7,359 nt of DNA from Phycisphaerales bacterium (GCA_003485185.1 DNAS01000054.1:7540-14898), one strand, 5' to 3'; counted from the stretch's first letter, positions 1 to 5,809 are shown. The notes: generated from the letters alone by a model not told the origin. Made by a program: numbers and translations.

Positions 1-42
1 ATCATTTTGGCCGATTCCGGGCGATTTTCCGCGCCGCCGGCG

Positions 43-303
43 CTATTTCTCGCCTTCGGGCTGGTAATTGCGTTTCACTGGCTTGGTAATCAGCCCGGTG
101 TGGATCGCCTTGGCGGAAACGTTGATGCGCGTTACCTTTCCGTCAATGACCGCACGGACGCGCTGCATGTTCGCCTTGAACTTGCGTTTGGTCTTTCCGG
201 TGACCTTGCGGCCGACGCCACCGAGATATTTCGCCTTCCCGCGTCGGGTGATCTGCCGACCGCTGCGGGTCTTCTTTCCGGTAAACGGACATACGCGAGG
301 CAT
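43..303 (-). CDS. rpmB: 50S ribosomal protein bL28
   Basis: This 86-residue basic protein matches bL28, a protein of the large ribosomal subunit. The N-terminus PRVCPFTGKK corresponds to the family's SRVCxxTGK opening. The middle KRKFKANMQRVRA matches the conserved TKRRFxPNLQ segment, and RINVSAKAIHTG matches the RVSAKGIRT region. Only one cysteine (Cys5) is present, so this looks like the zinc-free form of the protein. Length is normal for the family. The ATG at 303 is preceded by AGGAG (311-315) with a 7-base spacer, and the stop is TAG. The gene lies 87 bases downstream of the EF-G paralogue on the same strand and appears to have its own promoter in that gap, so it can be transcribed independently. 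The 42 bases after its stop hold a GC-rich inverted repeat (31-35 with 39-43) but no T-run. Confidence 0.95.
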   Translation of the reverse strand: MPRVCPFTGKKTRSGRQITRRGKAKYLGGVGRKVTGKTKRKFKANMQRVRAVIDGKVTRINVSAKAIHTGLITKPVKRNYQPEGEK

Positions 304-310
304 CGCAAAA

Positions 311-375
311 CTCCTGCTTGGTTACGCCGCCCCAGGGCGGGCCGCATAGTGTAGCACCCGACCGGCGACTTGCAA
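311..375 (-). promoter_or_regulatory. Promoter and ribosome binding site for rpmB
   Basis: On the minus strand there is a -35 box TTGCAA (370-375), a 16-base spacer and a -10 box TACACT (348-353). This is a good sigma70-type pair and places the transcript start near 341. The resulting leader of about 38 bases begins with a GC hairpin, CCGCCC (327-332) with GGGCGG (335-340), and contains AGGAG (311-315) seven bases before the rpmB start. Separately, AGCGC (375-379) pairs with GCGCT (388-392) across the stop of the upstream gene. That hairpin has no T-run after it, so it is not a convincing terminator, and readthrough from the EF-G gene remains possible. Confidence 0.6.
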
Positions 376-390
376 GCGCTTTTTCCGGCG

Positions 391-2436
391 CTATTCCTTC
401 TCTTCCTCTTTGGCCTTGGCGGCGGCCGCCACGATCTGCTGCTGCACGTTTCCCGGAACCGGCTCGTAGTGGCTGAACTCCATCGCGTAGCTGCCCTGCC
501 CGCCGGTGACCGAGCGGAGCTGGCTGTTGTACTGCATCACTTCCGCCAGCGGCGCCTGCGCCTTGATGACGATGATTCCGCCCGGCAGCATGTCCTGCCC
601 CAGGATGCGCCCGCGCCGACCCGACAGGTCCGACGCGATGTCGCCCATGTAGTTCTGCGGAACGGAAATCTCCAGGTTCACGATCGGCTCCAGCAGCACG
701 GGCTTGGCTTTCTGGATCGCGTCGATGAAGGCGTACTTGCCCGCCGTCTTGAACGCCACTTCCTTCGAGTCCACCGGGTGGTGCTTCCCGTCGTACACGG
801 CAACGCGAACGTCCTGGAGCGGGTAGCCCGCGATGGCCCCGTGGACCAGCACCTCGTGCACGCCCTTCTCGATGGCCGGGAGGAACTGCCGCGGAATCGA
901 CTCGCCGAACAGGTCGTTGACGAACTCGAAGCCCGACCCGCGCTCCATCGGCTCGACGCGCAGGTACACCTCGCCGAACTGCCCGGCGCCGCCCGTCTGC
1001 TTCTTGTGGCGGTGGTGGCCTTCGGCCTTGGCGGAGATCGTCTCCCGGTAGGGGATCTTGGGCGGCTTGGTCTCCACCTCCATGTCGAACCGCTGCTTCA
1101 TCTTCGTCAGCATGATGCGAAGGTGCAGGTCGCCCGTTCCCGAGATGACGGTTTCGGCCGTCTGGGCGTCGCGCTGGGCGACGAACGTCGGGTCCTCGTC
1201 GGACAGGCGGCTCAGCGCGGTGGAGATCTTCTGCTCGTCGCCGCGGCTCTTGGGCGTCACCGCCAGCGAATACATCGGCGTGGGGACGGCGGGCATGGCG
1301 CGGAACATCCCGCCGGCTTCCTCGTGCACCACGTCGCCCGAGGAGAGGTCCTCGACCTTCGGCAGCACGATGACGTCGCCGGCGACCGCTTCCCTGACTT
1401 CCTTGGTGTCCTTTCCGACGGCCTTGAACAGGTGGCCGATCTTCGAGGACTTCTTCTCGTCGCGCACGAGGTAGACCGTGTCCGACCGGGCCGTCCCCTG
1501 GAGCACCCGCACCCAGGCAAGCTTGCCCACGAACGGGTCGGAGCTGATCTTGAACGCCTGTCCGACGAACGGTTTGGACGGATCGACCGCGACGGGCGTT
1601 TCCGCCGCGTCGGCCTTCTGTCCGGACCGCACCGGTCGCCCCGCGAGCTGGTCGGGCGAGGGGAAGTACTTCACCACCGCATGCATGAACTCCGGCACGC
1701 CCACCTCGGCCTTGGCGGCCGTGAAGAACACCGGGATCACCGTCCCCTCGACCATCGCCTTTCCGAACGCGGCGGAAAGCTTCTCCGCGGGAATCTGCTC
1801 GCCGCCGAGGTAGGCTTCCATCATTTCCTCGTCGGCCTCGATGATGTTTTCCACCAGCTCGGTGTGGGCGGCGGAGACGTCGCCGAAGTCCGCCTCGCCG
1901 CTGTCGTTGGTAAAGCAGTCGATCACGCCCTTGCCCCCGCCGGTCGGCAGGTTCAGCGGCTTGCAGGCCGTGCCGAACGTCTCGGTGATCTGCCCCATCA
2001 GCGATTCCAGGTCGAGGTTCTCGGCGTCGATCTTGTTGATGACGATGGCGACAGCCAGCCCGTTCTCCTTGGCCATGCGGAACATGCGGCGGGTGTTGAC
2101 CTCGATGCCGGCTGCGGCCGAGATCATCACCACGCCCGTGTCGGCGCCGGCTGCGGCGTAGATCGCCCCGCCGATGAAGTCGGGATACCCCGGCGTGTCG
2201 ATGAGGTTGATCGACTTGCCCTCGAACTCGAAGCTCGCCAGCGCCGGGTCTACCGAGTGCTGGCGCTCCTTGGCGATGTCGGACGAGTCGAGGATGCCCG
2301 ACCCGTCGGCCACCGAGCCCAGTCGGGTGGTGACCTTCGCGGCGAAAAGCATCGCCTCGCCCAGCGTGGTCTTTCCGCACCCGCCGTGCCCAAGGAATGC
2401 GATGTTGCGAATGTCCTGCGGTTTCGAAGCAGCCAT
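391..2436 (-). CDS. fusA: Elongation factor G paralogue (EF-G2 / FusA2-like translational GTPase)
   Basis: This 681-residue protein has the full EF-G domain order: GTPase domain (about 8-260), beta-barrel domain II (288-375), domain III (386-462), domain IV (463-583) and domain V (584-660), then an Ala/Lys/Glu tail. Visible GTPase motifs are the P-loop GHGGCGKT (16-23), DTPGYPDF (80-87) and NKID (134-137). Domain IV carries KKQTGGAGQFGEVYL and a tip loop DGKHHPVDS (549-557). Canonical EF-G has DTPGH, and that histidine activates the GTPase on the ribosome. Here it is Tyr84, and the switch I RGITI segment reads ERQHSV. Both changes fit the EF-G2/EF-G-like family rather than the housekeeping factor, so a role in translocation is uncertain. 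The ATG at 2436 was chosen because it sits just before the P-loop region and follows GGAG (2447-2450) by 10 bases. A GTG extension to 2565 adds low-complexity Arg/Pro residues and looks spurious. Confidence 0.92.
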   Translation of the reverse strand: MAASKPQDIRNIAFLGHGGCGKTTLGEAMLFAAKVTTRLGSVADGSGILDSSDIAKERQHSVDPALASFEFEGKSINLIDTPGYPDFIGGAIYAAAGADTGVVMISAAAGIEVNTRRMFRMAKENGLAVAIVINKIDAENLDLESLMGQITETFGTACKPLNLPTGGGKGVIDCFTNDSGEADFGDVSAAHTELVENIIEADEEMMEAYLGGEQIPAEKLSAAFGKAMVEGTVIPVFFTAAKAEVGVPEFMHAVVKYFPSPDQLAGRPVRSGQKADAAETPVAVDPSKPFVGQAFKISSDPFVGKLAWVRVLQGTARSDTVYLVRDEKKSSKIGHLFKAVGKDTKEVREAVAGDVIVLPKVEDLSSGDVVHEEAGGMFRAMPAVPTPMYSLAVTPKSRGDEQKISTALSRLSDEDPTFVAQRDAQTAETVISGTGDLHLRIMLTKMKQRFDMEVETKPPKIPYRETISAKAEGHHRHKKQTGGAGQFGEVYLRVEPMERGSGFEFVNDLFGESIPRQFLPAIEKGVHEVLVHGAIAGYPLQDVRVAVYDGKHHPVDSKEVAFKTAGKYAFIDAIQKAKPVLLEPIVNLEISVPQNYMGDIASDLSGRRGRILGQDMLPGGIIVIKAQAPLAEVMQYNSQLRSVTGGQGSYAMEFSHYEPVPGNVQQQIVAAAAKAKEEEKE

Positions 2437-2596
2437 GATCTGTCGTCTCCAATCACAAGCCGGAAGGGTGTCGCACGGTCCTTGCCGCCTCGGCGCCCGC
2501 CGTGCAACCGCACGCGAGAGCGGCCGGGGGAGACGCCTCCAGCCGCCGCCGGGATCGTCTTTCACGGCCTGACAGTCGCAGGCAGCGACGGGGCGA

Positions 2597-2640
2597 TGTC
2601 AAGGAACAGGTCATCATAAGGCTTTTTCAAACGCCCGCAA
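2597..2640 (-). promoter_or_regulatory. Candidate promoter for the EF-G paralogue
   Basis: Minus-strand TTGCGG (2635-2640), a 16-base spacer and TATGAT (2613-2618) form a plausible sigma70 promoter. The -10 is strong and the -35 weak. Transcription would start near 2606 and give a leader of about 170 bases before the ATG at 2436. A perfect TTGACA lies at 2597-2602, but nothing resembling a -10 box follows at the right distance, so it is a weaker alternative. The leader shows no riboswitch or ribosomal-protein binding structure that I recognise. Confidence 0.4.
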
Positions 2641-2657
2641 GAGGGAATTCATGGCGG

Positions 2658-2689
2658 GAGTGGAGAGTGCAGAGTGGCGAGTGCGGAGA
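2658..2689. repeat. Tandem heptamer array, GAGTGNN x4
   Basis: Four consecutive 7-base units (gagtgga, gagtgca, gagtggc, gagtgcg) run from 2658 to 2685, followed by a partial unit. The first five bases are invariant and the last two vary. The array lies in the non-coding stretch upstream of the EF-G promoter and directly abuts a second heptamer array of unrelated sequence. Confidence 0.8.
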
Positions 2690-2690
2690 A

Positions 2691-2720
2691 ATTGTCAATT
2701 GTCGATTGTCAATTGACAAT
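2691..2720. repeat. Tandem heptamer array, ATTGTCA x4, ending as a palindrome
   Basis: The units attgtca, attgtcg, attgtca and attgaca fill 2691-2718. The last unit is a variant that turns the end into an inverted repeat, ATTGTCAATTGACAAT (2705-2720), a perfect 16-base palindrome. This AT-rich array contrasts with the surrounding high-GC DNA. No gene reads through it convincingly. Confidence 0.8.
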
Positions 2721-2740
2721 GGGAAGGACTGAGGGAAGAA

Positions 2741-2768
2741 GGCAATAGGCAATAGGCAGTAGGCAATA
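2741..2768. repeat. Tandem heptamer array, GGCAATA x4
   Basis: Four 7-base units (ggcaata, ggcaata, ggcagta, ggcaata) occupy 2741-2768, with a single substitution in the third. This is the third heptamer array within 110 bases. The minus-strand frame through it gives a repetitive LLPTAYCLLP-like peptide, which reflects the repeat and not a real gene. Confidence 0.85.
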
Positions 2769-2841
2769 GCGGCAGGGGCGCCTCGGGCTTTTCCCGAGCC
2801 CCGACTGTCAGGGAGGGGTCGCCGGGAGCCGCCAGTGGAGA
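2769..2841. other. Short non-coding linker with a GC-rich hairpin
   Basis: Between the heptamer arrays and the GGAAC palindrome lies a hairpin. CTCGGG (2782-2787) pairs with CCCGAG (2793-2798) around a five-base loop, and the stem extends with GGGG (2775-2778) against CCCC (2799-2802) after a three-base bulge. Neither strand has a T-run after it, so it is not a clear intrinsic terminator. The rest of the segment shows no ORF or recognisable site. Confidence 0.45.
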
Positions 2842-2925
2842 GGAACCCGGAACCGAGGAACAGGGAACCCGGCCCGCGCGGAGGCCCTTGTCTTTCCTGG
2901 TTCCGTGTTCCCTGTTCCGGGTTCC
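2842..2925. repeat. GGAAC/GTTCC palindromic element, copy 1
   Basis: The left arm is a run of GGAACNN units (2842-2870) and the right arm a run of NNGTTCC units (2899-2925). The outermost 12 bases GGAACCCGGAAC (2842-2853) are perfectly complementary to 2914-2925. The segment 2864-2904 matches 4241-4281 in 40 of 41 positions, the only difference being C2886 against T4263. The element starts one base after the stop codon of the small membrane protein at 2927, so that gene's transcript would carry a long hairpin at its 3' end. No coding role is likely. Confidence 0.85.
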
Positions 2926-2926
2926 T

Positions 2927-3487
2927 TCACTCACGCGGTTCGGTTGGCGCGCTGCCGGCCGTCGCGGCGGGGTAGTAGATGTCCCGGCCAAGATAGGTGT
3001 ACGTGCGCTGGAGCGCGGGAACCAGTTCCCTGGCGGTGAGTTCGACCAGTTGTCCGTCGTTCCGCACGACAAGGTATGGGTCCGCCTCGGCCTTTTTCAG
3101 CAGCGTGCAGAGGACTACCAGTTCCGGCGGATCGCTTCTGCGGACGGCGGGAAAGTAAATCACGTCGGGATTTGAGGCAAAGCGCCCGGTGGCCTGGTCG
3201 ATCTCCGGCAGCCGGCCTTTCCGTTCGTCGAAACAATCCGACTTGTCGCAATACTTCCCCGCCACTAATGCCTCCAGCGTCGGCGGACGCCGCCCATGCT
3301 CGGTCTCGTAGGCCCGAATCCCGGCCGCAATCGCTTGAATCTGCGCGGTGGTAACGCACGGTTGCGGCACGATGGCTTCCTGCCATATTATGTTCCAGAA
3401 CAGCACGCCCAGAAACGACAGGACACCAAAGAGGAATCCCACGAGCACCCCCCATGTCAAAGGCGAGGTCGGGCGTTTTTTGCTCAT
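2927..3487 (-). CDS. Membrane-anchored protein with pseudopilin-like head (second of pair)
   Basis: This 186-residue protein has a short basic N-terminus (SKKR) and one membrane segment (about 11-35); the rest is predicted to lie outside the membrane. It has four cysteines there: 44, 80, 85 and 127. The stretch after Cys44 (AQIQAIAAGIRAYETEHGRRPPTL, about 48-71 in separate parts) resembles the helix and loop after the membrane segment of GspG/DUF1559-type pseudopilins. The later VVRNDGQLVEL (141-150) resembles their DG-V motif. The prepilin peptidase signature (G before FTLIE) is absent, so it is probably not assembled as a pilin. The ATG at 3487 overlaps the upstream stop as ATGA and has GAGGGG (3494-3499) six bases before it, which suggests translational coupling. 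The function is unknown, and the family link is inference from motif resemblance. Confidence 0.75.
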   Translation of the reverse strand: MSKKRPTSPLTWGVLVGFLFGVLSFLGVLFWNIIWQEAIVPQPCVTTAQIQAIAAGIRAYETEHGRRPPTLEALVAGKYCDKSDCFDERKGRLPEIDQATGRFASNPDVIYFPAVRRSDPPELVVLCTLLKKAEADPYLVVRNDGQLVELTARELVPALQRTYTYLGRDIYYPAATAGSAPTEPRE

Positions 3488-4050
3488 GGCTTGCCCCTCA
3501 ACTCCGCATGGTAATCATTCGCTTTCTGCACAGCGGACAGGAATTCAATGGGTGTCTCGTCGGATGCCACGCTCATGTCCGAGCGTCCCCAATTGCAAAT
3601 CTTTTGGCGATGATTCGCGGGCAATTCGAACACAGCCGCCAGCGTCCCGGGCGCGTTCCCGTCGAGCGGGATCAGGACATAGTCAACGTCCTTCCGCGAG
3701 TATTCCTCATCGTCGCCAAGTTCATGAATTGCCGAAGGGCAGACAAACATTTTCCAGGAGGAACCTGCGCGAACCAGGTCTTGTGGCGACAGGGCCGGCA
3801 AATCCTCATTCTCGGCGTGATACATGGCGATCGCCATACCGATGTCTCGCAGATTCAGTGTGCAAACGACCCTTCTCCTCAGTTCGCGGGAATCCGTCGG
3901 AACGCTAACGAAAATCATTACGATCAAAGACCAGACGGTCAGCAATCCCAACAGAAATCCCCCCAGATATCCGACCACGCGGCGACTGGGGAATCCGCGC
4001 CGCTCAGGCGTTTCCACTGCAGGCTGCGGCGTCTCGTGCGTTGCGGACAT
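3484..4050 (-). CDS. Membrane-anchored protein with pseudopilin-like head (first of pair)
   Basis: This 188-residue protein has a polar N-terminus, one membrane segment (about 25-50) and an extracytoplasmic domain. After the membrane segment, CTLNLRDIGMAIAMYHAEN (63-81) closely resembles the CxxNLRQIGLALxxYxxxN segment of planctomycete pseudopilins. It is followed by FVCPS (102-106), like their conserved CPS. ELPANH (142-147) resembles the E-x-x-x-NH part of H-X9-DG proteins. No prepilin cleavage motif is present. The frame stays open to 4161, but I place the start at ATG 4050. GGGGAG (4060-4065) lies nine bases upstream, a -10 box (4076-4081) covers the next ATG at 4077, and the residues further out are translated repeat DNA. 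Size and layout match the downstream partner, which suggests divergent paralogues. The specific role is unknown. Confidence 0.75.
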   Translation of the reverse strand: MSATHETPQPAVETPERRGFPSRRVVGYLGGFLLGLLTVWSLIVMIFVSVPTDSRELRRRVVCTLNLRDIGMAIAMYHAENEDLPALSPQDLVRAGSSWKMFVCPSAIHELGDDEEYSRKDVDYVLIPLDGNAPGTLAAVFELPANHRQKICNWGRSDMSVASDETPIEFLSAVQKANDYHAELRGKP

Positions 4051-4059
4051 GGGCGGTGT

Positions 4060-4081
4060 CTCCCCGAACGGGCGCATTATA
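4060..4081 (-). promoter_or_regulatory. -10 box and ribosome binding site fixing the start at 4050
   Basis: A perfect TATAAT (4076-4081, minus strand) followed by GGGGAG (4060-4065) places the transcript start near 4069 and the translation start at ATG 4050. The -35 region (about 4099-4104, TTTCCC) is a poor match, so the promoter may be weak or activator-dependent. The upstream ATG at 4077 overlaps the -10 box itself and cannot be used from this promoter. Confidence 0.5.
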
Positions 4082-4117
4082 GGCGAGCGCCCGAGGCGGG
4101 GAAAGACCCAGGAAGAA

Positions 4118-4201
4118 GGAACCGGGAACAAAGGAACACGGAACCCGGAATGTCGGCGCACTCGTGCGTTTTCTTTCCGGGTTCCCGGTTCCCTGTTCCG
4201 G
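4118..4201. repeat. GGAAC/GTTCC palindromic element without the shared core
   Basis: GGAACNN units (4118-4150) face NNGTTCC units (4175-4201). The inner GGAACCCGGAA (4140-4150) is perfectly complementary to 4175-4185. The loop contains a second small stem, CGCAC (4157-4161) with GTGCG (4164-4168). The outer heptamer family is the same as in the element at 2842-2925, but the central sequence is unrelated. The element lies just upstream of the promoter region of the small membrane protein pair and carries no gene. Confidence 0.8.
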
Positions 4202-4218
4202 GATACGGAAAAAGAAAA

Positions 4219-4304
4219 GGAACCCGGAACTCAGGAACCCGGAACCCGGCCCGCGCGGAGGCTCTTGTCTTTCCTGGTTCCTCAGTTCCTTTGTTCCTGG
4301 TTCC
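4219..4304. repeat. GGAAC/GTTCC palindromic element, copy 2 with the shared core
   Basis: The left arm (4219-4247) consists of GGAACNN units and the right arm (4276-4304) of NNGTTCC units, with imperfect complementarity. The segment 4241-4281 is the same 41-base core as in copy 1, in the same orientation, with one difference. The right arm ends six bases after the stop codon of the DUF6786-like gene at 4311, so its position relative to a gene end repeats that of copy 1. Confidence 0.85.
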
Positions 4305-4310
4305 TTCTTC

Positions 4311-5444
4311 TCATCGGATCGCGCCGAGGTCCACGCCCAGGACCTTGCGGGACAGGGCGTTCAGCGCGTCGGCTGGGCCGCCGAAGTGGTACGTCCGGTG
4401 CGCGTGGGTGATCGACTCGCCCGCCTTCAGTTCCGCCGCGGGGCTGGACGTCTCGATCTCGTAGAACGGCCCGAACTGTCCGGCGCCGGGGTACTCCTCG
4501 CCGTCGTTGTAGCTGTTGACGACGTCGCCGGCGAACGGGTCCTTCTGCGTCTCCCACAGGCTGTTGACGTAGGGGAGCTTGGCGGCCGCCGACGGCAGGT
4601 TGAACTGCACGATCGTCAGCACCTTCGCGTCGGGGTCGAAGCTGCCCAGCACGCGCTTGGCCCGGCGCGGGGAGATTCCGATCTTGCTGCGGAACTGCCC
4701 GTCGCAGGAGAACAGCAGGCAGTCGTCGCCCAGGCGGCCTCGCTCGGGCGGAAGCTTGCAGAAGTAATCCGTCATCGCGCGCGGGCCCAGGTCCTTCTCG
4801 TCGCCCGGGCGGAATGGCACGATGACCTTCCCGCGCGGCAGGGGCTTGAACTGGCCCAGGATCCAGATCGACGGCAGCCCGCCCTTGCGCGTCCAGGCGT
4901 CCGGGCCGGCGTTGACCAGCGTGTTGCCCGACTCGAACGCCACCATCCGCATGCCCGACGGCATGGGGACGCCCAAATGCTCGGCCGCCTGCTCGTCGTC
5001 CAGCGCGGAGATCGTCCGCTTGACGGCGCAGCGGAAGGCCGTGCCCGAGGCGTTGGACACGTCGAACTGCGAGGCCATCGCCAGCGAGTGCCTGCCCTGA
5101 CTGGTGATGGCGAAGCCGCCGCGGTCGAACCCGGCGGGGGTTTTCCAGTGCGCCGTGTCGAACGGTTCGCCGGGGGCGAACCACAGGCCGAACTGCCCGG
5201 CCTCCGGGCCCAGCCAGAAACGGTCCTCTCCCCCGTAATTGTTGAAACGCTCATCCACGGTCCCGGCCGCGATGAACTTCACGTTCAGCCAGCCGAAGCT
5301 CGACTCGCCGTCCAGCGTGCTGGTCATCACCCGCCCCTGGTACTTGGGGGCGACGGCCACCCGCGCCTTGCCCGGCGCGGAAAGTTCCACGATGTCCGTG
5401 TGCTTGCGAAGAAACGCCAGGTCGTCCGCGTAACTGGAAGTCAT
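4311..5444 (-). CDS. DUF6786-like protein, probably of carbohydrate-mutarotase-like fold
   Basis: This 377-residue protein has no signal peptide or membrane segment and is predicted to be cytoplasmic. Its clearest mark is NNYGGEDRFWLGPEAGQFG (68-86), a segment I associate with the uncharacterised DUF6786 family. It is preceded by VMTSTLDGESSFGWLN (39-54). The C-terminal part YEIETSSPAAEL (328-339) and THAHRTYHF (346-354) resembles the last strands of aldose-1-epimerase-like sugar-binding beta sandwiches, so a sugar-related role is inferred. The ATG at 5444 has AAGGGA (5453-5458) eight bases upstream. The frame extends to 5699, but that extension runs through REP-like repeats and across the promoter, so it is rejected. 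The gene is divergent from an alpha-galactosidase gene, which supports a carbohydrate role. Enzymatic activity cannot be read from the sequence. Confidence 0.8.
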   Translation of the reverse strand: MTSSYADDLAFLRKHTDIVELSAPGKARVAVAPKYQGRVMTSTLDGESSFGWLNVKFIAAGTVDERFNNYGGEDRFWLGPEAGQFGLWFAPGEPFDTAHWKTPAGFDRGGFAITSQGRHSLAMASQFDVSNASGTAFRCAVKRTISALDDEQAAEHLGVPMPSGMRMVAFESGNTLVNAGPDAWTRKGGLPSIWILGQFKPLPRGKVIVPFRPGDEKDLGPRAMTDYFCKLPPERGRLGDDCLLFSCDGQFRSKIGISPRRAKRVLGSFDPDAKVLTIVQFNLPSAAAKLPYVNSLWETQKDPFAGDVVNSYNDGEEYPGAGQFGPFYEIETSSPAAELKAGESITHAHRTYHFGGPADALNALSRKVLGVDLGAIR

Positions 5445-5482
5445 CCTCAGGTTCCCTTCAAGGTCCGAAAGCCCAGACGCGT

Positions 5483-5511
5483 ATCTTATGCCCCGCCGGG
5501 ATTGAGGGCAA
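5483..5511 (-). promoter_or_regulatory. Candidate promoter for the DUF6786-like gene
   Basis: On the minus strand TTGCCC (5506-5511), a 17-base spacer and TAAGAT (5483-5488) match four of six consensus bases in each box. Transcription would start near 5476 and leave a leader of about 32 bases that includes AAGGGA (5453-5458). The distance to the start codon is normal, which supports ATG 5444 over the longer frame. Confidence 0.45.
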
Positions 5512-5542
5512 CCCCCGCCCGCAAGGAGGGCGCTGCCAATCC

Positions 5543-5611
5543 GGGTGGCACTGCTTGCTCGCAAGCAGTGTTCTTGCAGCCACACGGCTTGACAAGCAAG
5601 CCGTGCCACCC
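5543..5611. repeat. REP-like inverted pair of GTGG hairpins
   Basis: Two hairpins face each other. The first has a perfect 10-bp stem, CACTGCTTGC (5549-5558) with GCAAGCAGTG (5561-5570). The second has a 9-bp stem, CACGGCTTG (5583-5591) with CAAGCCGTG (5597-5605). GTGG sits directly 5' of the first hairpin (5545-5548) and, on the opposite strand, directly 5' of the second (5606-5609). The ends are inverted repeats, GGGTGGCAC (5543-5551) and its complement (5603-5611). The layout resembles REP/BIME elements. No transposase gene is nearby. Confidence 0.8.
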
Positions 5612-5666
5612 CCGGTTGGGAGATTTGCCGGAACCTTAAGGGGATTCCCAAACAAGACCTCTGAAA

Positions 5667-5788
5667 ACGTGGCACGGGCATCTTGCCCGTGTGTGGCACG
5701 ACCGTCCCGGCCGTGCAAGAGTTGCTGTGTCACAATCGGCACGAGCAAGATGCTCGTGCGACGCATGGGCGAGACGCCCATGCCACGT
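5667..5788. repeat. REP-like array of four GTGG hairpins in inverted arrangement
   Basis: There are four hairpin units. The stems are 5673-5680/5684-5691, 5697-5704/5708-5715 (one A-C mismatch), 5740-5747/5751-5758 and 5764-5771/5775-5782. The first two are preceded by GTGG on the plus strand (5669-5672, 5693-5696). The last two are preceded on the minus strand by GTCG (5759-5762) and GTGG (5783-5786). Loops read TCT or TCC in the direction of each unit. The element ends form a 13-base inverted repeat (5667-5679 and 5776-5788) with one mismatch. Stem sequences differ between units but stay paired, which indicates that the hairpin itself is conserved. The array lies upstream of the melA-like promoter. 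Confidence 0.85.
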
Positions 5789-5809
5789 CAAAGGTTCCAA
5801 ACCATTCCA

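Noticed and set aside
143..2452. A 769-codon minus-strand frame overlapping the EF-G gene and rpmB
   Set aside because: It is an out-of-frame shadow of the EF-G gene with an Arg/Gly-rich composition, and it crosses into rpmB.
2437..2565. N-terminal extension of the EF-G paralogue from a GTG at 2565
   Set aside because: The extra 43 residues are Arg/Pro-rich and unlike any EF-G N-terminus. ATG 2436 has a suitable ribosome binding site and gives the usual family start.
370..2619. A 749-codon open frame on the plus strand antisense to the EF-G paralogue
   Set aside because: It is the high-GC complement of a clearly conserved gene. Its translation is rich in Arg, Leu, His and Asp with no recognisable motif.
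2695..3072. A 125-codon minus-strand frame through the heptamer and GGAAC repeats
   Set aside because: Its C-terminal part is pure repeat translation and its N-terminal part is an out-of-frame piece of the small membrane protein gene.
4051..4161. N-terminal extension of the first small membrane protein
   Set aside because: The added residues are translated GGAAC repeat followed by promoter DNA. The ATG at 4077 overlaps a perfect -10 box.
4164..5639. A 491-codon plus-strand frame antisense to the DUF6786-like gene
   Set aside because: It begins in GGAAC repeats and is otherwise the complement of a gene with recognisable family motifs.
5541..5790. CRISPR array
   Set aside because: The repeated units are hairpins with varying stems in both orientations and no regular unique spacers. 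No cas gene is present.
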